Shown in pieces: positions 50,860-60,600 of a DNA stretch of 64,000 nt (positions are counted from its first letter, which is position 1; every line of letters starts with the position of its first letter). Source of the stretch: Pantoea sp. Ap-967 (GTDB lineage Bacteria; Pseudomonadota; Gammaproteobacteria; Pseudomonadales; Pseudomonadaceae); assembly GCF_011752565.1 (NCBI RefSeq), contig NZ_VWXK01000016.1, positions 83,437-147,436 on the forward strand, read 5' to 3'. Both the position numbers and the translations under genes were made by a program. The notes under the pieces are model-generated. The model saw only the letters and a program-made list of their open reading frames with translations. It did not search any database and was not told the DNA's origin.

Positions 50860-52251
50860 ATGTCCACCGCTTCCAGCCTTGCCCAGGTCCCACCGGCCAG
50901 TGCGCCGCAGCCTTTGTACACCTTCGCCGATTCACCGCTGCTGCAACGCCAGCAGCAGCAGGAATCCAACGCCCGCAGCTACCCTCGGCGCATCCCGCTG
51001 GCGCTCAAGCGCGCCCGTGGCATTCACGTCGAGGATGTCGAAGGCCGCCAGTTCATCGACTGCCTGGCCGGCGCCGGCACCCTGGCCCTGGGGCACAATC
51101 ACCCGGTGGTGATCGAAGCGATCCAGCGCGTGCTGGCCGACGAGCTGCCCCTGCACACCCTGGACCTCACCACCCCGGTCAAGGACCGCTTCGTCCAGGA
51201 CCTGTTCGGCATCCTGCCCGAGGCCTTGCGCCGTGAGGCCAAGGTGCAGTTTTGCGGCCCCACCGGCACCGACGCCGTGGAAGCCGCGCTCAAGCTGGTG
51301 CGCGGCGCCACCGGGCGCAGCACCGTGCTGGCATTCCACGGCGCCTACCATGGCATGAGCCAGGGTGCCCTTAGCCTGATGGGCAGCCACGGCCCCAAGC
51401 AACCGCTGGGCGCGTTGCTGAGCAGCGGCGTGCAGTTCATGCCATACCCCTACGATTACCGCTGCCCATTCGGGTTGGGCGGTGAGGCTGGGGTCAAGGC
51501 CAACCTGCATTACCTGGAAAACCTGCTGCTCGACCCAGAGAGCGGCGTGCCGCTGCCGGCGGCGGTGATCCTTGAAGTGGTGCAGGGCGAGGGCGGGGTG
51601 ATTCCGGCCGACATCGAATGGCTCAAGGGCGTACGCCGCATCACCGAGCAAGCGGGTGTGGCGCTGATCGTCGACGAAATCCAAAGCGGCTTTGCTCGCA
51701 CCGGGCGCATGTTCGCCTTCGAGCACGCGGGCATCGTGCCGGATGTGGTAACCCTGTCCAAGGCCATCGGCGGCAGCCTGCCGCTGGCGGTGGTGGTGTA
51801 CCGCGACTGGCTCGACACCTGGAAGCCGGGCGCCCATGCCGGCACCTTCCGTGGCAACCAGATGGCCATGGCGGCAGGTTCGGCGGTGATCAACTACCTG
51901 GTCGAGCACCGCCTTGCCGATCACGCCGAGGCCATGGGGCAGCGCCTGCGCGGGCACCTGCAGCGGCTGCAACAGGACTACCCGCAGTTGGGCGATATCC
52001 GCGGCCGCGGCCTGATGCTCGGGGTGGAGTTGGTCGACCCGCAAGGCGCGCGCGATGCTCAAGGGCACCCGCCGGCCAACCGTGAACTGGCGCCGAAGGT
52101 GCAGCGTGAATGCCTCAAGCGCGGCCTGATTCTGGAACTCGGTGGCCGCCATGGCGCGGTGGTGCGCTTCCTGCCGCCGCTGATCATCAGCGAGCAGCAG
52201 ATCGATGAGGTGGCCCAGCGCTTCGGCGAGGCGGTGGCGGCGGCGGTCTGA
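50860..52251 (+). CDS. pvdH: Diaminobutyrate-2-oxoglutarate aminotransferase PvdH
   Basis: A PLP enzyme of 463 residues that makes L-2,4-diaminobutyrate from aspartate semialdehyde, the Dab used by PvdL's third module. It is a class III aminotransferase: FCGPTGTDAVEAALKLVRGA, AFHGAYHGMSQGALS, LIVDEIQSGFARTGRMFAFE and the PLP lysine in VVTLSKAIGGSLPLAVV. The N-terminus MSTASSLAQVPPASAPQPLY follows a GAGG ribosome site. A perfect PvdS box drives it, and a strong hairpin follows the stop codon. Confidence 0.95.
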   Translation: MSTASSLAQVPPASAPQPLYTFADSPLLQRQQQQESNARSYPRRIPLALKRARGIHVEDVEGRQFIDCLAGAGTLALGHNHPVVIEAIQRVLADELPLHTLDLTTPVKDRFVQDLFGILPEALRREAKVQFCGPTGTDAVEAALKLVRGATGRSTVLAFHGAYHGMSQGALSLMGSHGPKQPLGALLSSGVQFMPYPYDYRCPFGLGGEAGVKANLHYLENLLLDPESGVPLPAAVILEVVQGEGGVIPADIEWLKGVRRITEQAGVALIVDEIQSGFARTGRMFAFEHAGIVPDVVTLSKAIGGSLPLAVVVYRDWLDTWKPGAHAGTFRGNQMAMAAGSAVINYLVEHRLADHAEAMGQRLRGHLQRLQQDYPQLGDIRGRGLMLGVELVDPQGARDAQGHPPANRELAPKVQRECLKRGLILELGGRHGAVVRFLPPLIISEQQIDEVAQRFGEAVAAAV

Positions 52252-52256
52252 GTAAT

Positions 52257-52293
52257 GGAGCCCCTTCGCGGCGAGCCGCCGCGAAGGGGCTCC
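52257..52293. terminator. Two-way terminator hairpin between pvdH and the flavoprotein gene
   Basis: A perfect 16-bp stem (GGAGCCCCTTCGCGGC and its complement) with a GAGCC loop. It lies between the convergent pvdH and siderophore-interacting protein genes. There is no T tract, but the position and stem strength suggest transcription ends here on both strands. Confidence 0.75.
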
Positions 52294-52297
52294 GTGC

Positions 52298-53260
52298 TCA
52301 GTCGAATGAACGCCCGGCGCGCCAATACCCCATCAGTGTCAGGCTTTCGCGCGGCAGGCCGCGCTCTTTGATCAGGTGACGGCGAATGTCCATCACGGTC
52401 GCCGATTCGCCTGCAACCCAGGCATGGAACAGGCCACCGGCACTGCTGGCCAGTTCCCAGAGAATGCGCGTGTCGATGTCCACGTCTTCCAGCCGAACGT
52501 TCGCCCCGCTTTGCCCTTGGGGCAGGCTGGCCAGTTCGCGCACGGCATGCAGCATGGCCTGGCCCTGGTTGGCGTGCAGCAGGTCGCGTGGCAGCCAGTG
52601 CAGGCGCGTGGCCGGGCTGTGGCGCAAGGCCAGGCAGTCGGCCTCCATGGGCACCTCGATGAAGGCCTGTACGGCAAGCTCTGGCTGGTTGTCGGCCAAC
52701 TGTTCGAGAATCCCGGCGATGGCTGGCAATGCCGTTTCGTCGCCCACCAACAGCACGTTGCGCACGCCCTGCGGTGGTTTCCATTCATAGCCGCCGGGGT
52801 CGCCGACATGGGCCAAGTTTGGCGCGATCATCTGCAGCCGGTCGCCCACCAGGGCGTGGGTAGCCCAGGCCGAAGCTGGGCCGTTGACGCCATGTAGCAC
52901 GAAATCGACATCCACCTCCAACGCTTCGCGGCGCAAGGCGCGGATGGTGTACGTACGCATAGGTGGGCGTTGTGCGGCGGGTAGGGCGCTGTGGGCGGCC
53001 TTCCAGTGGGTGTCGTTTGGCAGTATCGGCAGAGAGCCATCTGTGGCGGGGAAAAACAGCTTGACCCGCTGGTCCGGGGCCAGAGTGGTCATCTCGGCCA
53101 CATCCGGGCCAGTGAACACCAGGCGCGTCAGAGAGGGTGAAAGCGCGATGCGTTGCTTGAGTTGCAGGTCGAACAGGCGGTAGGCGGGGGCAGCCTGACT
53201 GCCGACCAGGCGGCGCAGGCCTTGCTGGAGCGCCTGGGTGATGCGGGCGGGACTGGACAT
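52298..53260 (-). CDS. Siderophore-interacting flavoprotein (ViuB/YqjH-like ferric reductase)
   Basis: A 320-residue member of the siderophore-interacting protein family, cytoplasmic flavoenzymes that reduce ferric siderophores and release iron. The FAD site is MRTYTIRALRREALEVDVDF. The NAD(P)H-binding domain includes NVLLVGDETALPAIAGIL, a helix-rich LWELASSAGGLFHAWVAGES and GYWRAGRSFD at the end. It has its own PvdS-type box just after the cupin gene, so it is probably part of the iron-starvation response. Pyoverdine iron is normally released in the periplasm, so the substrate here is open. Confidence 0.87.
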   Translation of the reverse strand: MSSPARITQALQQGLRRLVGSQAAPAYRLFDLQLKQRIALSPSLTRLVFTGPDVAEMTTLAPDQRVKLFFPATDGSLPILPNDTHWKAAHSALPAAQRPPMRTYTIRALRREALEVDVDFVLHGVNGPASAWATHALVGDRLQMIAPNLAHVGDPGGYEWKPPQGVRNVLLVGDETALPAIAGILEQLADNQPELAVQAFIEVPMEADCLALRHSPATRLHWLPRDLLHANQGQAMLHAVRELASLPQGQSGANVRLEDVDIDTRILWELASSAGGLFHAWVAGESATVMDIRRHLIKERGLPRESLTLMGYWRAGRSFD

Positions 53261-53296
53261 GGGAAGGTCCTCTTTGCGGGGCGGCTTTCTCGATAG

Positions 53297-53320
53297 ACGA
53301 GCTGCCGCCCAGGCAAATTA
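53297..53320 (-). promoter_or_regulatory. PvdS-type box of the flavoprotein gene
   Basis: Read on the minus strand: TAATT (53320 to 53316), 16 bases, CGT (53299 to 53297). It has one change from consensus, the same variant as before pvdL. It lies between the cupin stop codon and the flavoprotein start, 37 bases before the ATG. Confidence 0.65.
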
Positions 53321-53324
53321 ACCG

Positions 53325-54455
53325 CTACCAGCCGCGCCCGGAGTTGACCCAGAAATTCACCGACAGCGAGGTTGACACTGATTCCACCTGGTGGAACCAG
53401 CCTTCGGGCAGGAACAAGAGATCGCCCGCTTCTAGCAGCACGCGCAGGAATGGCACGGTGCGTGCTTCTGGGAAGCGCTGGTAGTCGGGGGCGTCGGGAT
53501 TGAAGTCGCAGCCGTCCAGGCCGCCTTTTGGTGCGGTGGACCATGTGCCCAAGGCCGGTCGATGATGGGGGGCGGCCAGGATGAACGACTTGTGCCCCCA
53601 AACCTGCGCGAACAGGTTGTCGGTATCATCGCGGTGCAAGGGCGTGAGCGTGCCTTTGGGGCCGATCCAGATGCGTGGCGCGATGTACAGCGAGCGCTCG
53701 AAATACGGTGGGTGCTGAATCAACTCCAGCAACTGGGCCGGGACGATGTTATTGCCCATATACGCCGGGGGGCTGCCTGGGTTGGTGCTAGGCTGCGGGT
53801 TGTCCAGCGAATTGATGAAATCGGCCATGGAGGTGGAGCGGAAGTCGCGATCGGTGGAGAAGGTCTTCTTGACATAGTCGCCGTGACGGGTAATGCCTTG
53901 CAGCTCGGCGAAGTGTTCCAACGACGCCTGGCGATCGAGATTGAACAGCTTCCACTCGTGCAACGCGTCGCTGATGACCACTGGGGTGCCGTTGGGCAAA
54001 TAATCGCGGCGGAACCGTTCGACGGTCATCTGCACCGCAGGGACGCGCTGAACGAGGGTGAGCTGGGGCAGGCTCGCCGATACGCGCTCACTGTAACGAG
54101 GCGGTGTGACGTAGCGCTGGTTCATCTCGGATTTCTGCGCTTTGCCGCCTCTGCGCGCCTGATCGATGATCTGTGGTAGCAGGGTAGCCAAACCAAGATT
54201 GCCGCCGATCGTGAGTCGTCCGCTGGCGAACAGTTCTTCGACATTCGCGCTGCCGGCCATGATCCCCAGCAGGTCCTGCTGGGTGACCTCTATGGTCACA
54301 TCGGGCGCCGCATGCTTGCCGGGCTTGGCACGGGCATGCTCGCCCGCTTCGCACCAGTAGGCGTGCTGCGGGCTGAACACGAACTGAAAAATGCCTTTCA
54401 CACCGAAGGTGCCGGCATTGGTAAACAGTCCAGTCAGCGAGGTTTGCAGATCCAT
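53325..54455 (-). CDS. SCP2 domain-cupin (JmjC-type) oxygenase of the pyoverdine locus
   Basis: A 376-residue two-domain protein. Residues about 1-100 resemble an SCP2 sterol/lipid-binding domain (GIFQFVFSPQHAYWCEAGEH, APDVTIEVTQQDLLGIMAGS, GRLTIGGNLGLATLLPQII). Residues about 140-376 are a cupin_8/JmjC-like Fe(II)/2-oxoglutarate oxygenase: TPLHRDDTDN supplies the HxD pair, WGHKSFIL the likely 2-oxoglutarate lysine, and LPEGWFHQVES the second histidine. A perfect PvdS box lies upstream and it is divergent from the side-chain NRPS. In P. putida KT2440 a SyrP-like aspartate hydroxylase is encoded at this place, so a hydroxylase of a pyoverdine residue is the best guess. Start at 54455, with TGAGG upstream. 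Confidence 0.75.
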   Translation of the reverse strand: MDLQTSLTGLFTNAGTFGVKGIFQFVFSPQHAYWCEAGEHARAKPGKHAAPDVTIEVTQQDLLGIMAGSANVEELFASGRLTIGGNLGLATLLPQIIDQARRGGKAQKSEMNQRYVTPPRYSERVSASLPQLTLVQRVPAVQMTVERFRRDYLPNGTPVVISDALHEWKLFNLDRQASLEHFAELQGITRHGDYVKKTFSTDRDFRSTSMADFINSLDNPQPSTNPGSPPAYMGNNIVPAQLLELIQHPPYFERSLYIAPRIWIGPKGTLTPLHRDDTDNLFAQVWGHKSFILAAPHHRPALGTWSTAPKGGLDGCDFNPDAPDYQRFPEARTVPFLRVLLEAGDLLFLPEGWFHQVESVSTSLSVNFWVNSGRGW

Positions 54456-54493
54456 GGCAAGGCCTCATCGTAGGGAATGGATGTGAGAAGAGA

Positions 54494-54517
54494 ACGAAGC
54501 GGCCTGTGTGGAATTTA
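54494..54517 (-). promoter_or_regulatory. PvdS iron-starvation box of the SCP2-cupin gene
   Basis: Read on the minus strand: TAAAT (54517 to 54513), 16 bases, CGT (54496 to 54494). It is a perfect match, 39 bases before the ATG. It is back to back with the box of the NRPS gene, 38 bases away. Confidence 0.85.
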
Positions 54518-54555
54518 GCGGGCTCTCGCGTATTAGCTGCGGCATTGCGCGGCCT

Positions 54556-54579
54556 TAATTTTTTGCAGGTTGTATCCGT
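54556..54579 (+). promoter_or_regulatory. PvdS-type box of the side-chain NRPS
   Basis: TAATT (54556-54560), 16 bases, CGT (54577-54579): one change from consensus and the same variant as before pvdL. It ends 57 bases before the NRPS start. Confidence 0.72.
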
Positions 54580-54635
54580 TTCGTAGGGATAGCCGGGCAC
54601 TGCCCGTGATACCACACTCGTACGGAAGCAATCTG

Positions 54636-57600
54636 ATGAATGCCGAAAAGTCCCTGCAACTGGCTCGCCGTTTCATCGAACTGCCGCTGGAAAAGCGCCG
54701 TCTGTTCCTTGATGGCCTGGCCAGGGAGGGTATCGACTTTTCCCAGTTTCCCATCCCGGAGGGCGTAGCGGCCGACGACCGCATGGCGCCTTCCTTTGCG
54801 CAGCGACGCATGTGGGTGCTCTGGCAGTTGGACCCTCAAAGTGGCGCCTACAACCTACCGGGTGCAGTAAGGCTCAGCGGCGCACTGGACGAGGCTGCCC
54901 TGCAGCAGGCGTTCAACACGTTGATCGAGCGTCACCAGAGCTTGGCGTGTGTATTCGTGCCACAAGCTGACGAGAGCCTGGCACAGGTGCTGCTTGCTAG
55001 CACACCGCAGATCCACCGTGTGGACTTGAGCGCTCTTGCGCAGGACGCGCGTGAGGCTCAGGTTCAAGCCGAAGTGGCGCTCGAGTCGCAGCGCCCGTTC
55101 GACCTGCAGCACGGGCCGCTGTTGCGCATTCGCTTGTTGCACTTGGCGCAGCAAGAGCATGTGCTGCTGATTACGTTGCACCACATCGTCTCCGATGGCT
55201 GGTCGATGAATGTGCTGATCGACGAATTCAGCCGTTGTTACGATGCCTTCGCTTCCGGTGTGCAGCCCAACCTGCCGCCGTTGCCGATCCAGTACGTCGA
55301 TTACGCCTTGTGGCAGCGTCGTTGGTTGGAGGCGGGTGAGCTGGAGCGTCAATTGGCATACTGGCAGGGCGTGTTGGGCGAAGAGCAACCGGTCCTGGAG
55401 CTACCGCTCGATCACCCGCGGCCTGCCAGTCCGAGCTTTCGCGGCAATCGCCTCGCGTTCGCCATCGATACGAACTTGGCCGGGCAACTTCGCAGCTTCG
55501 CCCGTCAGCACAACTTGTCCTTGTTCATGCTGCTGTTGGCGGGGTTCGGCCTGCTGTTGCAGCGTTACACTGGCCAGGCCGACCTGCGTATTGGCAGCCC
55601 GGTCGCCAACCGTAATCGCAGTGAAATCGAAGGGCTGATCGGCCTTTTCGTCAATACCCAGGTACTACGCCTTCAGCCGGATGCGCAGGGTGATGTGCTC
55701 GGTTACCTCAGTGCGGTGCGTCAGACCGTGCTCGGCGCACAGGCGCATCAGGACCTGCCGTTCGAACGTCTGGTCGATGCGCTGAAGGTCGAACGTAGCC
55801 TGGCCCATGCACCGTTGTTCCAGGTGATGTACAACCATCAGCCCCAGGTTGCCGACTTGACTGCAGTGCGCTTGGCCTCTGGTCTGGAACTGTCATCACT
55901 GCAATGGCGCAGCCAAACCACCCAGTTCGACCTCAGCCTGGATACCTTCGAGAGCGCAGGCGTACTGCAGGCAGCCTTCACCTATGCCAGCGATTTGTTC
56001 GACGAAGCGACGGTGCAACGCATGGCCGAGCATTGGCAGACTTTGCTGCACGGTCTGATTGCGCAGCCGCAGGCGGCTTTGTGGCAGCTGCCGATGCTCG
56101 ACTCTGCCGCCGTGCACACTGTGCTGCACAGCTGGAACGCAACGGCCAGGGACTACCCGCTGCAGCATGCCGTACACCAACTGATCGAACAGCAGGTGCA
56201 GCGCACGCCACAGGCGCCGGCGCTGGTGTTCTGCGATGCAACGTTGAGCTACGCCGAACTCGATGCCAGTGCCAATCGCCTGGCGCATTACCTGCGTGGG
56301 CAGGGTGCCGGTTGCGATCGCCTGATCGGTATCAGCGTGCAGCGCAGTGTCGAAATGGTGGTAGGCCTACTGGCCGTCCTCAAGGCTGGGGCGGCTTACG
56401 TGCCGCTAGACCCGGACTATCCTGAAGAGCGCCTGGCCTACATGATAGAGGACAGCGGCATCGACCTGTTGCTCACCCAGCAGGTGTTGCTGGAGCGCCT
56501 GCCGGTTCCGACGGGTGTCAGTTGCGTGGCCCTCGACCGGTTGCTGCTGGATGATCAGCCGGCCACTGCCCTAGGCCTGCCGCTGATACCCAACCAGTTG
56601 GCTTATGTCATCTATACCTCCGGCTCTACCGGTCGCCCCAAAGGTGCGGGCAATAGCCATGCGGCACTGACCAATCGGCTGTGCTGGATGCAACAGGCCT
56701 ATGGCTTGGACGGCAGCGATGCCGTGCTGCAAAAGACCCCTTTCAGTTTCGATGTGTCGGTGTGGGAGTTCTTCTGGCCATTGATGGCCGGCGCTCGGCT
56801 GGTGGTGGCAGCGCCAGGTGAACATCGAGACCCTGCACGATTGATTGCGACCATTGGCCAGCATCAAGTGACGACGCTGCATTTCGTCCCTTCGATGCTG
56901 CAAGCGTTCATCCACGAGCCAGGTGTCGAGGCCTGTACCAGTCTGCGACAGATTGTTTGCAGTGGCGAGGCGCTGCCGGTGGATGCCCAGCAGCAAGTGT
57001 TCGCCAAACTGCCGCAGGCCAGTTTGTACAACTTATATGGCCCTACCGAGGCGGCGATCGATGTGACGCACTGGACGTGCGTGGAGGAGGGGCGTGACAG
57101 CGTGCCGATCGGTCAGCCGATTGCCAATATTCGCACCTATGTGCTCGATGCCGGGCTTGAGCCTGTTGCGCCTGGGGTGGCCGGCGAGCTGTATTTGGGA
57201 GGCGTCGGGCTAGCTCGGGGCTACCACCGCCGTCCAGGGCTGACAGCCGAGCGTTTCGTCGCCGATCCCTTTGTCAGCGGCACGCGTCTCTACCGTACCG
57301 GCGACCGGGTGCGCCAGCGCCCTGATGGGGTCATCGAATACCTGGGGCGTTTCGACCATCAGGTGAAAATCCGTGGTCTGCGCATCGAGCTGGGTGAAAT
57401 CGAAGCGCGCCTGGCCCAGCATCCGAGTGTTCGCGAGGCCGTTGTGCTGGCTGTCGATGCCAGGCAGTTGGTCGCTTATCTGGTGCTCAATCAGCAGGAC
57501 CAAGGCTGGCAGCAGGTGCTTAAGGACTGGTTGCTGCAGGCCTTGCCCGAGTTCATGGTGCCTAGCCACTTGCTGGCGCTGCCCAGCCTGCCGCTGACAC

Positions 57601-60600
57601 CCAATGGCAAGCTTGACCGCAAAGCCTTGCCACAGCCCCAGGCCGCTGCCCGTGGCGTTCATGTCGCCCCTGTCGATGAAACCCAGCGCACGCTCGCTGA
57701 GGTGTGGTGCGCTGTGCTCGGTGTGGAAAAGGTCGGTATCGATGACAACTTCTTCGAGCTGGGTGGCGATTCGATCATCGCCATCCAGGTGGTCAGCCGT
57801 GCCCGCCGTCATGGCTTGCACCTGAGCCCGCGTGACCTGTTCCAGTACCAGACCGTGCGCAGCCTGGCAGGCGCCGCAGGGCAGGCCGCGCAGGTACTGG
57901 CCGAGCAAGGCTTGGTGCGGGGCGAGGCGCAGTTGAGCCCGATCCAACGGCAGTTCTTCACCCACGCCATGCCCATGCGCGGTCACTGGAACCAGTCGCT
58001 GCTGTTGGCGCCACGCCAGATGCTGGAACCTGAACGCCTGGCGGTAGCTTTGGCGCAACTGCTGCGTCAACACGATGCGTTGAACTTGCGTTTCAGCGAG
58101 CAGGGCGGGGGCTGGCAGGCGTGGCATGCTGATACGGAGCAGGCACTGCCGTTCTCCCAGCATCAGGTCGCCGATGAGCAAGCCCTGACCGAGCTTTGCG
58201 AGGCCACCCAGCGCAGCCTCGACCTGAATGCAGGGCCGTTGCTGCGCGCGGTCCTGGCGCAGTTGGCCGACGGCAGCCAGCGACTGTTGCTGGTCATCCA
58301 TCACCTTGTGGTTGATGGTGTGTCGTGGCGGATACTGCTTGAAGACCTGCAGCAGGCCTACCTGCAGGCACCCCTGCCAGCCAAGACCAGCGCATGGCAG
58401 GCCTGGGCGGCGCGTTTGCCTGCCGTGGCCGAACGCCATGCCGATGAGCTCGATTACTGGACCACGCAGACTGTGGCTGCCGAGCTGCCTTGCGACAACC
58501 CTCAAGGTGTCGCTAGCAATCGCTATGGCCGCAAGCTTGAAAGCCGCTTCGATGCTGCTTTCACCCGCCAGTTGCTGCAACAAGCACCTGCGGCCTACCG
58601 GACCCAAGTCAATGACTTGCTGCTGACCGCTTTGGCTCAGGCAGTGGCCGATTGGAGCGGCCAGGCCGAAGTGCTGGTACAGCTTGAAGGACACGGCCGT
58701 GAAGAGGTGTTCGATGACATCGACCTATCGCGCACGGTGGGTTGGTTCACCACGCTGTATCCCGTGCGCCTGAACCCCTCGGATGCGCCAGGCAGTGCGT
58801 TGAAGGTAATCAAGGAGCAGCTGCGAGGCGTGCCACACAAGGGCCTGGGGCATGGCCTGTTGCAACAGCTGGGAACTGCAGTGCAACGCGATGCCCTGTC
58901 CAGTCTGGTACCACCACGCATTACCTTCAATTACCTGGGGCAATTCGACCAGCAGTTCGATGAGCAGGCACTGTGGGCCCCTGCATTGGAGAACAGTGGC
59001 GCGGCCCAGGATGCCGATGCGCCACTGGCCAACTGGCTGAGCGTCGAAGGGCAAGTCTATCAAGGCGAGCTGTCTCTACAATTCGGCTTCAGTAGCCAGA
59101 TGTACCAGGAATCGACCGTTGTTGCGCTGATGGCGCGCTTCCAAGCGCGATTGAGCGAGCTGGTTGCCCACTGCTGCGCCTTGGAAGCACAACAGGCCAC
59201 GCCTTCCGATTTCCCGCTCGTCGCCCTGGACCAGGCGACACTGGATGCGCTACCGCAAGGAAGCGAAGGGCTCGCTGACCTGTTGCCGCTATCGCCCATG
59301 CAACAGGGCCTGCTGTACCACAGCCTGCTGGGGCAGGGCGAGGCCAGCTACATCAACCAGATGCGCCTGGCAATCGAGGGCCTGGAGCCTGAGCGTTTTC
59401 GCGATGCCTGGCAAGCGACCCTGCAGGCCCATCCCGTGCTGCGCAGTGGCTTCGCCTGGGACGGCTTGCCGCAACCTCTGCAACGCGTGCAGCGCCAAGC
59501 GACGCTGCCATTCGAATGCCTGGACTGGCGCGGTCGGGCGGATCACGAGCAGGCGCTCCAGGCATTGGCGCTGCAAGAGCGTGAGCGTGGCTTTGACCTG
59601 AGGGAGGCGCCGCTGCTGCGCTTGGTGCTGGTGCGCCTGGGGGAGGCGCAGTGGGTGTTGATCTACACCCATCACCATCTGCTGATGGATGGCTGGAGCA
59701 ACGGCCTGCTGTTGGCAGAGGTCCTGCGCCGATACAGTGGCCTGGCAGTGGCGGCACCGCTGTCCAGCCAGCGTGACTATATCGCCTGGCTCCAGGCACA
59801 AGATGGCAAGGCGAGTGAAGCCTTCTGGCGTGAGCACCTGGCGAAGCTGGAAGCCCCGACCCGGCTTGTCAGCCAGATGGCGGGTAACGGTCAGTCCGGG
59901 CAGCGGGCAGACCTGCACCTGTCCCTTGGTACGCAGGAGGTTGCCCACCTGGAGGCCTTCGCCAAGGCCTGCAAAGTAACGTTCAACACCCTGGTACAAG
60001 CCGCGTGGTTGCTCTTGCTCCAGCGTTATACCGGGCAAGCCTCCCCATGCTTCGGGGCTACCGTGGCGGGTCGGCCATCGGCGTTGGTGGGGATCGAGCA
60101 GCAGATCGGCCTGTTCATCAACACCTTGCCGGTCATCGCCACGCCTCAGCCGCAGGTTTCGTTGGGGCAATGGCTGGAGCACGTTCAGTTGTACAACCTG
60201 GCGGTGCGTGAGCACGAGTACACGCCGCTTGCCGATATTCAGCGTTGGGCCGGACACGCCGGTGAAGCCCTGTTCGATACCTTGCTGGTTTTCGAAAATT
60301 ACCCGGTTGAACAGGTACTTGAGCAGTCGGCTGCCGATGGTCTGCGGTTCGGCGTGGTGAGTAACCTTGAACAGACCCATTATCCCCTGACGCTGATGCT
60401 GACCCTGGGGCGTACCCTGGAGTTGCACTTCAATTATGACCGAGGCCAGATTTCGGACCTTGAGTTGGAGCGGGTCGCGCAGCACCTGAAGAACCTGCTG
60501 ACGCAACTGCCTGGGCGCGCCGATACGCCGCTCGCCGAGTTGTCGATGTTGGGCGAGCAAGAGCGCCAGTGCTTGCTGGTGGACTGGAACGCCGACCAAC

